Positions 24,885-33,100 of a stretch of DNA of 55,022 nucleotides are shown piece by piece. Source of the DNA: Oscillospiraceae bacterium (GTDB lineage: Bacteria > Bacillota > Clostridia > Oscillospirales > Ruminococcaceae); the NCBI GenBank assembly GCA_017521825.1, contig JAFXBK010000086.1, positions 1 through 55,022 of the forward strand, read 5' to 3'. A model generated the notes under the pieces. That model saw nothing but the letters and a program-made list of their open reading frames with translations. It made no database searches and had not been told where the DNA came from. The translations under genes and the position numbers were made by a program. The stretch's first letter is position 1. Every line of letters begins with the position of its first letter.

Positions 24885-24914
24885 AAAAACGCCGGCAATG
24901 CCGGCGTTTTTCTT
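24885..24914. terminator. bidirectional terminator
   Basis: AAAAACGCCGGCA/TGCCGGCGTTTTT, between the lipoprotein gene and the convergent ECF gene. Confidence 0.9.
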
Positions 24915-24929
24915 TACGTCAAGTATATT

Positions 24930-25496
24930 TCATCTTCCTCTGTACGCTCTGTTAAGCGCTTTTTTGCAAACCGGAGCCAAAAGCACCGAAATAACAATCG
25001 CAAAAACCGCGTTTATGCCGGAGGTAATGAGTTTTGTGCTGCAGGCAACCAAAGCGGCGGAAGCTTCGCTTCCTTCCAGAACAAGCGTGATAAAAGATTT
25101 TCCAAGGTGGAGAACAAGATATGTAACCGCGCCGCTTACCGCACCGATTACGTTCTGCTTTGTTTTTGTTCCGTCGTTTCCGCCGATTTTGGAAACCCAT
25201 CCGCAAACGTACGCCATTGTGAAAAAGAACGCAAAGGTAAAAGGCGCTCCGGCAACAAAAGCCGGCTGGGTCAGATCGAACATTGCGGAACCGATTCCGG
25301 CGGCAAGGCCGCCTTTTGTTTTTCCAAAAAGCATTGCCCCAAGAAGGCAGACCGCGTTTCCCATTTTAAGCTGTGTCGGTCCCGCCGGGGTTGGAATAGG
25401 ACCGATTTTAAGAAAATACGTTGCAACAAAAACCAAAGCCGCAAGAACTCCGATTTCCGCAAGATCCCGAACGGTAAATTTTTTCTGATTATCCAA
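24930..25496 (-). CDS. ECF transporter S component
   Basis: Substrate-capture membrane subunit of an energy-coupling-factor vitamin transporter (188 residues, six helices). The first helix and loop IGVLAALVFVATYFLKIGPIPTPAGPTQLKMGNAV and the alanine/glycine-rich GKTKGGLAAGIGSAMFDL are typical of the DUF1393-like S components. The vitamin cannot be named. The TTG at 25496 follows GGGGAGG; longer in-frame readings extend past the promoter. No EcfA/EcfT genes are nearby, as is usual for the shared-module group. Confidence 0.85.
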   Translation of the reverse strand: MDNQKKFTVRDLAEIGVLAALVFVATYFLKIGPIPTPAGPTQLKMGNAVCLLGAMLFGKTKGGLAAGIGSAMFDLTQPAFVAGAPFTFAFFFTMAYVCGWVSKIGGNDGTKTKQNVIGAVSGAVTYLVLHLGKSFITLVLEGSEASAALVACSTKLITSGINAVFAIVISVLLAPVCKKALNRAYRGR

Positions 25497-25529
25497 AAGG
25501 TTTCGCCTCCCCTTTTTTCCTATGCCTGA

Positions 25530-25558
25530 ATTATATTCCCTTTTTAACCGTTTCTCAA
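25530..25558 (-). promoter_or_regulatory. promoter of the ECF S-component gene
   Basis: Minus-strand TTGAGA (25558-25553), 17-bp spacer, TATAAT (25535-25530). Transcription would begin about 27 bases before the start codon, leaving no room for a riboswitch. Confidence 0.65.
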
Positions 25559-25872
25559 ATTTTTCCGGAAGGCAAAAAAACTTTGGTCTTTTGTTGAAAA
25601 GCAACAAATCCCGTTCCAAAAAAATCCTTTGGTTGTGGTTTTTAATGGATTTTTTTGCCCTGTTTCCGAAAGGCAAAAAAGCCTTTGGTCAAATCCCCTA
25701 AACCCGCCCGGAAAAATCTTTTTCCCAATGGTAAAAACGTAAAAATTTTAAGGCGGACAGCAATTTGCACAGAAGCGCATTTTTCCAAAAACAGTTTTTA
25801 TTATAAATTTTTAACAATAACCGTTTTTAATATCTTCGCCATTGAACAATTCGCCGAATCGGCGTTTTTTTC

Positions 25873-25901
25873 TTGAAAAATATATAATTTTATTATATAT
25901 T
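25873..25901 (+). promoter_or_regulatory. promoter of pgk
   Basis: TTGAAA (25873-25878), 17-bp spacer, TATATT (25896-25901) in a very AT-rich stretch. Confidence 0.55.
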
Positions 25902-25971
25902 TAATATGAAGTAATTTGGCTTCGATTTTAACGTTTTTAATTAATTTTTCCATAGAAAGGATGCTTTTCCC

Positions 25972-27162
25972 ATGAACACCGCAAACAAAATGTCCGTTAA
26001 AGACATCGACGTAGCCGGCAAAAAAGTTCTTGTCCGCTGCGATTTCAACGTACCGCTTAAGGAAGGCGTTATCACCAACGATAAAAGAATCGTTGCCGCC
26101 CTTCCCACTATCAAATATCTTAAAGAAAACGGCGCAAAAGTAATTCTCTGTTCCCATCTCGGCCGCCCGAAAGGCGAATGGCTCCCGGAATTTTCTCTTG
26201 CTCCCGTTGCAAAAAGACTTTCCGAACTTCTTGAATGCGAAGTCCGCATGAGCAAAGATGTTATCGGCGAAGACGCAAAAGATATTTCCGCAACCATTAA
26301 AGAAGGCGAAGTTGCCCTTCTCGAAAACGTTCGTTATTACAAAGAAGAAACCAAAAACGCACCCGAATTTGCAAAAGAACTTGCTTCCCTTGCTGAAATT
26401 TTCGTAAACGACGCTTTCGGAACCGCTCACAGAGCACATGCTTCCACCACCGGCGTTGCTGATTACATTCCCGCAGTTTGCGGCTTCCTTATCCAGAAAG
26501 AAATCGACGTTATGGGCAAAGCTCTTGATAACCCCGTTCGTCCTTTCGTTGCTGTTCTTGGCGGCGCAAAAGTTTCCGACAAAATCGGCGTAATCACCAA
26601 CCTTCTTGAAAAAGTTGACACCCTTATCGTCGGCGGCGCAATGGCTTACACCTTCCTTAAAGCAGAAGGCCACAACGTCGGTATTTCCCTTTGCGAAGAA
26701 GATAAGCTCGAACTTGCTTCCGAACTTCTTGCAAAAGCAAAAGAAAAAGGCGTTTCCCTCCTTCTTCCCGTTGACCACGTTGCCGCAGATAAATTTGACG
26801 AAAACGCAGAGCCCGTTGCCGTTGAAGGAAAAGATATTCCCGAAGGTCTTATGGGTATGGACGTTGGCCCCAAATCCGTTGAGCTCTTTAAAGAAGCTGT
26901 TAAAAACGCAAAAACCGTTATCTGGAACGGACCCATGGGCGTTTTCGAATTCAAAAACTTTGCCGGCGGCACCTTTGCTGTTGCTGAAGCAATTGCAGAA
27001 ACCGACTGCATCTCCATCATCGGCGGCGGCGATTCCGTTGCGGCAGTAACCAAACTCGGCTTTGCCGACAAAATGACCCATATCTCCACCGGCGGCGGCG
27101 CTTCCCTCGAATTCCTCGAAGGTCTTGAACTCCCCGGCATTGCCGCTCTTAACGAAAAATAA
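25972..27162 (+). CDS. pgk: phosphoglycerate kinase
   Basis: Glycolytic enzyme transferring phosphate from 1,3-bisphosphoglycerate to ADP (396 residues, full length). Signature [14 protein letters not shown] near the N-terminus, SHLGRPKGE for substrate, [17 protein letters not shown], and the nucleotide-binding GGGDSVAAV with the final [22 protein letters not shown] lies upstream of the ATG. Codon choice is strongly biased as expected for a highly expressed gene. It heads the pgk-tpiA-gpmI cluster, separated from tpiA by a fold-back repeat. Confidence 0.98.
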   Translation: MNTANKMSVKDIDVAGKKVLVRCDFNVPLKEGVITNDKRIVAALPTIKYLKENGAKVILCSHLGRPKGEWLPEFSLAPVAKRLSELLECEVRMSKDVIGEDAKDISATIKEGEVALLENVRYYKEETKNAPEFAKELASLAEIFVNDAFGTAHRAHASTTGVADYIPAVCGFLIQKEIDVMGKALDNPVRPFVAVLGGAKVSDKIGVITNLLEKVDTLIVGGAMAYTFLKAEGHNVGISLCEEDKLELASELLAKAKEKGVSLLLPVDHVAADKFDENAEPVAVEGKDIPEGLMGMDVGPKSVELFKEAVKNAKTVIWNGPMGVFEFKNFAGGTFAVAEAIAETDCISIIGGGDSVAAVTKLGFADKMTHISTGGGASLEFLEGLELPGIAALNEK

Positions 27163-27168
27163 AAAAAT

Positions 27169-27309
27169 GCCTTCCCCTTGAGGGGAAGGTGGCGCATGGC
27201 GTAAGCCGCGCCGGATGAGGTGTTCATTTTAAACTAACGCCGTTGCTGCATAAATGCGGCTACACCTCATCAGTCACCTTCGGTGACAGCTTCTCCTCAA
27301 GGAGAAGCC
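27169..27309. repeat. fold-back (MITE-like) repeat between pgk and tpiA
   Basis: A 141-bp imperfect palindrome. Left hairpin CCTTCCCCTTGAGGGGAAGG (27170-27189), right hairpin GCTTCTCCTCAAGGAGAAGC (27289-27308), inner arms GATGAGGTGT (27214-27223) and ACACCTCATC (27262-27271), and GTCACCTTCGGTGAC (27273-27287). No coding potential. A partial second copy is at 48244-48294. It would fold strongly in the pgk-tpiA transcript. Confidence 0.8.
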
Positions 27310-27336
27310 TATTTTATCCCGAAAGGATGTTATGTC

Positions 27337-28104
27337 ATGAATAAATCCAAACGCGCCGCTGTTATTGCCGGCAACTGGAAAATGAACAAAACCCGTGCGG
27401 AAGCAAAAGCTCTTATCGAAGAACTTCTTCCCCTTGTTAAAGAAGCAGACTGCAAAGTTGTTGTCTGCACCCCCTATCTCGACCTTGAAACCGCAGTCAA
27501 CGCAACTTCCGGTTCCAATGTAAAAGTCGGCGCACAAAACTGCCACTGGGCTCCCGGCGGCGCATTCACCGGCGAAATTCCCGCTTCCATGATCAAGGAA
27601 ATCGGCGCAGAATACGTTATCATCGGCCACAGCGAAAGAAGACAGTATTTCGGTGAAACCGACGAAACCGTTAACGAAAGAACCCGCGCCGCCCTTGACG
27701 AAGGCCTTACCGTAATCCTTTGCTGCGGCGAACTTCTTAACGAACGCGAACAGGGAATTATGGAAGAAGTTGTCGGAAAACAGCTTAAAGTTGCCCTCGG
27801 CGGCGTTTCCGAAGAGGAACTTAAAAACATCATCATCGCTTACGAACCCGTCTGGGCAATCGGAACCGGCGTTACCGCAACCGCGGACCAGGCGGAGGAA
27901 GCCTGCGCCTTTATCCGCAGACTTATCGCAAAACTTTATTCCGAAGAAGCAGCTGAAGCAATTACCATTCAGTACGGCGGAAGCATGAACGCAAAGAACG
28001 CCGCGGAACTTCTTTCCAAAGAAAACGTTGACGGCGGCCTTATCGGCGGCGCTTCTCTTAAAGCTCTGGATTTTGCGGCAATCGTTGCGGCAGCTTCCGT
28101 ATAA
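27337..28104 (+). CDS. tpiA: triosephosphate isomerase
   Basis: Interconverts dihydroxyacetone phosphate and glyceraldehyde 3-phosphate (255 residues). Catalytic residues are visible: N13 and K15 in GNWKMN, the histidine in IIGHSERRQYF, the glutamate in AYEPVWAIGTG, and the phosphate loop GGS/GGAS near the end. The ATG at 27337 follows AAAGGA; a longer in-frame reading starts inside the repeat and is rejected. gpmI follows after 9 bp. Confidence 0.97.
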   Translation: MNKSKRAAVIAGNWKMNKTRAEAKALIEELLPLVKEADCKVVVCTPYLDLETAVNATSGSNVKVGAQNCHWAPGGAFTGEIPASMIKEIGAEYVIIGHSERRQYFGETDETVNERTRAALDEGLTVILCCGELLNEREQGIMEEVVGKQLKVALGGVSEEELKNIIIAYEPVWAIGTGVTATADQAEEACAFIRRLIAKLYSEEAAEAITIQYGGSMNAKNAAELLSKENVDGGLIGGASLKALDFAAIVAAASV

Positions 28105-28113
28105 GGAGATTTT

Positions 28114-29619
28114 ATGAAACCACTTGTTTTAATGATACTCGACGGTTTCGGCTATAACGAAAGCGATTACGGAAACGCAATCCGCGCCGCAAAAATGCCG
28201 AACCTTGATAAAATTCGCGAAACCTGCCCCAAAACCATAATCGGCGCTTCCGGTCTTGACGTTGGCCTTCCGGACGGACAGATGGGTAACTCCGAAGTTG
28301 GCCACACCAACATCGGCGCAGGAAGAATAGTTTACCAGCCTCTTATGCGAATCACCAATGCGGTCCGCGACGGAAGTTTCTTTAAAAACGAAGCTCTTTG
28401 CGCCGCCATTGAAAATTGCAAAGCAAACGATTCCGCCCTCCATATCCTCGGTCTTCTTTCCGACGGCGGCGTTCACAGCCACCTTGAACATATCTTCGGC
28501 CTTATCGATATGGCCAAAGCAAACGGTCTTTCCAAAGTTTATCTCCATTGCTTTATGGACGGAAGGGACGTTCCTCCTTCCTCCGGCAAAGGATATATCG
28601 AAAAACTCCAGGCAAAACTCGACGAAGCCGGAACCGGTAAAATTGCTTCCGTCGGCGGCCGTTATTACGGAATGGACCGCGATAAGCGCTGGGACCGCGT
28701 TGAGCGCCACTATAAAGCGCTTGTCCTCGGTGATGCGGAACTTTTCGAAAACGCCGCAGAAGCCGTTCAGCGCAGCTATGACGAAGGAATCACCGATGAA
28801 TTCATCGTTCCTTTCATCTGTGAGAAAGATGCCGGAATCAAAGACGGCGATTCCGTAATTTTTGCAAACTTCCGCCCGGACAGAGCAAGAGAAATGACCC
28901 GCGCTATCGTTGACGAGGAATTTGCAGGATTTGAAAGAACCGCAAAAAAAGTTTGCTACGTTTGCATGGCGCAGTATGACGAAACTCTTGAAAACGTAAA
29001 AGTTGCGTTCCCGCCCCTTGTTCTTGAAGATACCTTCGGCGAATACGTTGCAAAACAGGGTCTTAAACAGCTCCGCATTGCCGAAACTGAAAAATATGCT
29101 CACGTAACCTTCTTCTTCAACGGCGGCGTTGAAGCTTGCTACGAAAACGAGGACCGCGATCTTATCGCTTCCCCGAACGTTGCAACCTATGACCTCCAGC
29201 CGGAAATGAGCGCATATCTCGTTACCGAAAAGCTCCTTGAGGAGCTTGATAAAAACGAGCACGACGTAATTATCCTCAACTACGCCAACACCGATATGGT
29301 CGGCCACACCGGCGTTTTTGAGGCCGCTGTAGCCGCCTGTGAGGCCGTTGACGAATGCCTCGGCAAAGTTTGCGAAAAGGTTAAGGAACTCGGCGGAACG
29401 GTTCTTATAACCGCCGACCACGGCAACGCAGACGTTATGCTTGCAAAGGACGGAACTCCTTTTACCGCCCACAGCACCAACCCCGTTCCCTTCATCGTTT
29501 TTAACCACGAATGTGAACTCAGGGATGGCGGCGTTCTTGCGGATATTGCCCCCACCATGCTCAAACTTCTTGGACTTCCCCAGCCCGAAAGCATGACCGG
29601 CAAAAGCATTATTCTCTAA
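28114..29619 (+). CDS. gpmI: 2,3-bisphosphoglycerate-independent phosphoglycerate mutase
   Basis: Manganese-dependent alkaline-phosphatase-superfamily mutase of glycolysis (501 residues). D10 in LMILDGFG and S60 in GQMGNSEVGHTNIGAG are the metal and phosphoserine residues. The DRDKRWDR-type segment (GMDRDKRWDRVE), NFRPDRAREMTRAI and the C-terminal ADHGNAD and HSTNPVPFIVF metal motifs are intact. It ends the glycolytic operon. Confidence 0.98.
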   Translation: MKPLVLMILDGFGYNESDYGNAIRAAKMPNLDKIRETCPKTIIGASGLDVGLPDGQMGNSEVGHTNIGAGRIVYQPLMRITNAVRDGSFFKNEALCAAIENCKANDSALHILGLLSDGGVHSHLEHIFGLIDMAKANGLSKVYLHCFMDGRDVPPSSGKGYIEKLQAKLDEAGTGKIASVGGRYYGMDRDKRWDRVERHYKALVLGDAELFENAAEAVQRSYDEGITDEFIVPFICEKDAGIKDGDSVIFANFRPDRAREMTRAIVDEEFAGFERTAKKVCYVCMAQYDETLENVKVAFPPLVLEDTFGEYVAKQGLKQLRIAETEKYAHVTFFFNGGVEACYENEDRDLIASPNVATYDLQPEMSAYLVTEKLLEELDKNEHDVIILNYANTDMVGHTGVFEAAVAACEAVDECLGKVCEKVKELGGTVLITADHGNADVMLAKDGTPFTAHSTNPVPFIVFNHECELRDGGVLADIAPTMLKLLGLPQPESMTGKSIIL

Positions 29620-29632
29620 AAAAAATAAAATT

Positions 29633-29660
29633 GCGCCTGCCTTTCGGCAGGTGCTTTTTT
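29633..29660 (+). terminator. terminator of the glycolytic operon
   Basis: GCGCCTGCC, TTTC loop, GGCAGGTGC, then six T. Confidence 0.88.
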
Positions 29661-29723
29661 GTTGATTTTACTCGGCTTTTATGGTATTTTTAAAGCAGAG
29701 ATACTCAAAAGGAGGCACAAATC

Positions 29724-30134
29724 ATGGATAATATAACCTATAACAGCGCCGAAAAAATCGACCTTCTCGAAATCAAGGCGCCCTATTATAACGCAATAAA
29801 CCCCACCGCCGTTTATTTTGAACAGGAAAAAATATATGTTACCATGGATTCCCTCGGCCATTTTGAATTTTTGAACGAAGAAAAGGAAATTCTCCACAGC
29901 CTTGATTTCCCGGTAAGCAAGGATCCTTCCGAATACGGCCATTCCGCCCAATACGGCGAAATCCGCTGCGTTGTTGTTGCAAAAGAAATTATTCTTTATA
30001 TTCCGGTTTACGGATGGAACGACAGTTACCCCTATTGCGACGGCGAATCCGACCGCTGGCAAAGATATATTGCCCGCTGGTTCCGAATTGTTTTTGATTG
30101 CAAAACCGGCGAAATTTCCGTTCTTGATAAATAA
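29724..30134 (+). CDS. hypothetical protein
   Basis: A 136-residue protein that I do not recognise. It has no signal peptide or membrane segment. It is rich in aromatic residues and alternating hydrophobic stretches (AVYFEQEKIYVTMDSLGHFEFL, RCVVVAKEIILYIPVYGWND), consistent with a beta-propeller blade or beta sandwich. AAAGGAGG precedes the ATG, so expression is likely. It stands alone between two terminators. Confidence 0.65.
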   Translation: MDNITYNSAEKIDLLEIKAPYYNAINPTAVYFEQEKIYVTMDSLGHFEFLNEEKEILHSLDFPVSKDPSEYGHSAQYGEIRCVVVAKEIILYIPVYGWNDSYPYCDGESDRWQRYIARWFRIVFDCKTGEISVLDK

Positions 30135-30152
30135 AAAAATCCCGTGCTCATA

Positions 30153-30190
30153 AAAAAACTCCCGTGCTCATTTGAGCACGGGAGTTTTTA
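30153..30190. terminator. bidirectional terminator with a duplicated arm
   Basis: AAAAACTCCCGTGCTCA, TTT loop, GAGCACGGGAGTTTTT. Just left of it (30139-30151) the arm text CCCGTGCTCAT occurs once more, as a partial duplication. Confidence 0.88.
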
Positions 30191-30193
30191 TTT

Positions 30194-33100
30194 TTAAGGT
30201 TCTTTATAACCTATATAACAGTTGGAATAATATTTAAGAAGAATATCTTCCCAGGAATAGCCTTTTTTCGCATAGGCGATGGAACCCACCGCGCTCATTC
30301 CAACGCCGTGGCCGTAACCGCGCATTGTAAAAACAAACTGATCCTTTGCGGAATCATATTCAACGTCGAAAGCGGTTGAACGAAGGCTTGAACCGCCAAG
30401 GACGTTTTCACGGAGCTTTCTTGCGCTGTATTTTGTTCCGCCAAGTTTTACCTGGTTAACGTAATCGGAACTTCCCCAATAGCTGTAAACTTCGATCCAA
30501 TTTTCAGGATCTCCGGAAAGGCTTATTCCGGTTTTGCTTTCAACCTTATCTTTAAAGCTGGTGGAAGTGATTCTGAAAGTTTTGGGAGTTTTTCCGTCGA
30601 CCGGGGAGGAAACGGAAAGAAGGTTTCTGTTTGCGTAACCCCAGACCCATTCAGCGTTTGCGGTTTCGCCGCAACTTTCGGAAAAATATGTTGCAAGGAT
30701 AAAGTTGTTGCTTTTATCATCAAGAACGGCATAGCCGATTACTTCCGCAACAAGTCTTTCGGTGCGGCTGTCAAGTTTAGCCGTGCTGAGGCCTGCGGAA
30801 ATATTTCCTTTTCCGTTCATAAGGTAAGTATAGGTTGCAACAGTCTGGGCTTTAACGTGTTCTTCCGGCTGGCCCTGGCCCGCTTCGTAAGCAACAATCT
30901 GGCAAACGGCGTCATAAACGCTCATGGTTTTTCCGTTTATCTTGACTTTGTCTTTAAGGGACTGTTCATAATATTTGCTTTTTCCGCTGTAGCTTACTCC
31001 CATGTTGCCTGCGCTGACCGGATCGGAGCTTTCCGGAACGCTTTCGCTGTTTGGCGGAACATCGGAGGAACTTCCGGAATTGCTTTCGGAGTTGCTTTCG
31101 GAATTACTTTCCGAATTGCTTTCACTCTCGGAATTGCTCGGAAGATTTATAACCTCGTTTACTTTTACGGTAAAGGTTGCGGTAAAGCCTTCGTAAGTTA
31201 CGGTAACGGTTATATCGCCGGCGGTGTTAAGCGCGGTTCCGCCGGAAGGCGAAACAGAAAATCCGCTTGTGATAACTTCCTTGCTTCCGTCGGTTTTGGT
31301 AACTTCTATGGAAAGTCCGGTTGTATCAAGAGAATCGCCGACGTTATAGGTGGTTTTGGAAGGTTTGGAAGCAATGGCGATGGAAGAAGCTTTTACTTCC
31401 GCCGGAACAACTTTTACGATAAAGCTTGTTTCCGCGCCACCGTAATTTACAACAATTTTGATATCTCCGGCGGTGCCGAGCACGGATCCGTTGGAAGGCA
31501 AAACGGTAAATCCGGTTTTAACGTTTTCCTCAACCGTTCCGTCAACCTTGGTAACTTTGATTGCAAGTCCGGTTGCATCAAGTTTTTCCCCTGCTTTATA
31601 TTCAAGTTTTGCCGGAAGCGAAGTTATTTCGATTCTGGAGGCGATGGGTTTTATCTCGACCTGTACCGAATCGGTAGCGCCATTATAATCAACGGTAAAA
31701 TTCGCTTTTCCGACCTTGCTTGTGTCGCCGTAAACGGTGAAACCGGTTGTAACGTTTTCTTCAAGCGTTCCGTCGGTTCTCTTGATGTTTATTGCAAAAT
31801 CGCCTGCATTCGGTTTTGCGCCGATATAATAGTAAGCGGGGCTTTTTACAATTTTAATACCCTCAACCGGGGCGGCTTCCGCCGGAACAACGGTTACGGT
31901 AAAGCTGAAGGTATAACCTTCGTAAGTAACGGTGATTTCATATTCTCCCGGTTCGTTAAACGGTCCAAGGGTGCTTGCTTCAAAGCCGCTTGTTACTTCT
32001 TCCGGTTCGTCGGAATCGGTTCTGTAAACAAGAAGTTCAAAACCATCGAGAGAAATTCTTTCGCCCACTTTATATTCGCGTTTATCAGGAAGGCTTACAA
32101 GCTCAATTTCGTCAATATTTCCGCCGATCTGTTCCGCATCGCCAAAGGACGCGTCGCTTTCGGATTGCTGTGCTTCGGAAATTGCCTGGTACCATTTATC
32201 CGGCATAAGCGGGTTGGAGTTGTAATATGCCTTGCTGGTATCAATTGCGCTTACGTCTTCGCCTTCTCTTACCTGCCTTGCAATAATTACAACACGCGCA
32301 TCGGTAAAATCATAGCTGCAGGTGGAAAGGGTAAGGAAATGGTCGCTGGTGTTATAATCAACGCCGGTAACGATCATGGTGCGCTTTGCAACCTGGTTAA
32401 GGAATTCCTTGGTTTTTGCTTCGTCGCCGTTTATAAAGTTGTTATAATCCCAGACCGGGCCGTCTTTTTCATAGGCGTTGGTAAGGATAACGCCAACAAC
32501 AAGCCAGTCAAAATCGCCGTAAAGGGTGTCGAAATGGACAGCCGGGTGTTCCTTATAAAAGCTGAGTTTTCTGTATTTAAGAAGGTCGCTGAACATCTGG
32601 CCGTCGTTATAAACATTGTGGCCATAAACAATAATGTTTCTGCTCTGTTCTTCCGGGTCGGTGTTGCAGCGGTAATCCACGAAAGGCGTTCCGTACATGG
32701 AATAGTTTCCGTAGAAATCCTTTCTTAAATAATACTGGCCGTTCTGCCCTTTTTCGTTCGCAACGGCGGTCTGAACAACAACAAAGTTTACGTTTGTATC
32801 GTCAATTTTAATAAAACCTGCGGTATCCGGGTTTTCCTTATAAAGGCCGTAAAGTTTTGGGTTATATCCCCATTCTTTTACTTCTTCTTCATCATATTCC
32901 TGGTTTTCGACAATTTGCTGAAGGTTTGCCGCAAGGTCACGGTGTTTAACGCTGTCAAAAAGCTTTGTGCTGAGGTAACCCATGCATCCGAGGAAAACAA
33001 GGACGCAAAGAATAAAGACGGATTTTCTTATAAGTTCGCTTTTGCTGTCGCCTTTCATGGGAACAAATCTGGAATACCATTTCTGGTTCACCTTTGAAAC

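Larger units (their letters stand above)
25497..25971. other. intergenic region between divergent ECF and pgk genes
   Basis: This 475-bp stretch holds both divergent promoters and, between them, about 300 bp that I cannot assign. Within it the text CCGGAAGGCAAAAAA (25565-25579) recurs as CCGAAAGGCAAAAAA (25666-25680), and ACCAAAG followed by a T-run occurs three times on the minus strand. A short CGCC/GGCG hairpin with T7 lies at 25852-25871. No convincing gene or riboswitch was seen. Confidence 0.6.

Noticed and set aside
25497-25560. A vitamin riboswitch in front of the ECF S-component gene
   Set aside because: A good promoter lies about 40 bp before the start codon, leaving no room for an aptamer, and no known aptamer text was seen.
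25801-27081. A 426-codon open frame on the minus strand opposite pgk
   Set aside because: Antisense shadow of a highly biased gene; no recognisable motif and no binding site.
28129-29508. A 459-codon open frame on the minus strand opposite gpmI
   Set aside because: Antisense shadow; gpmI has all catalytic motifs on the plus strand.
30857-32728. A 623-codon open frame on the plus strand opposite the large fusion gene
   Set aside because: It is the antisense shadow of the fusion gene, with no ribosome binding site and a composition (many Phe, Gly, Asn) typical of antisense frames; the minus strand has clear domains throughout.
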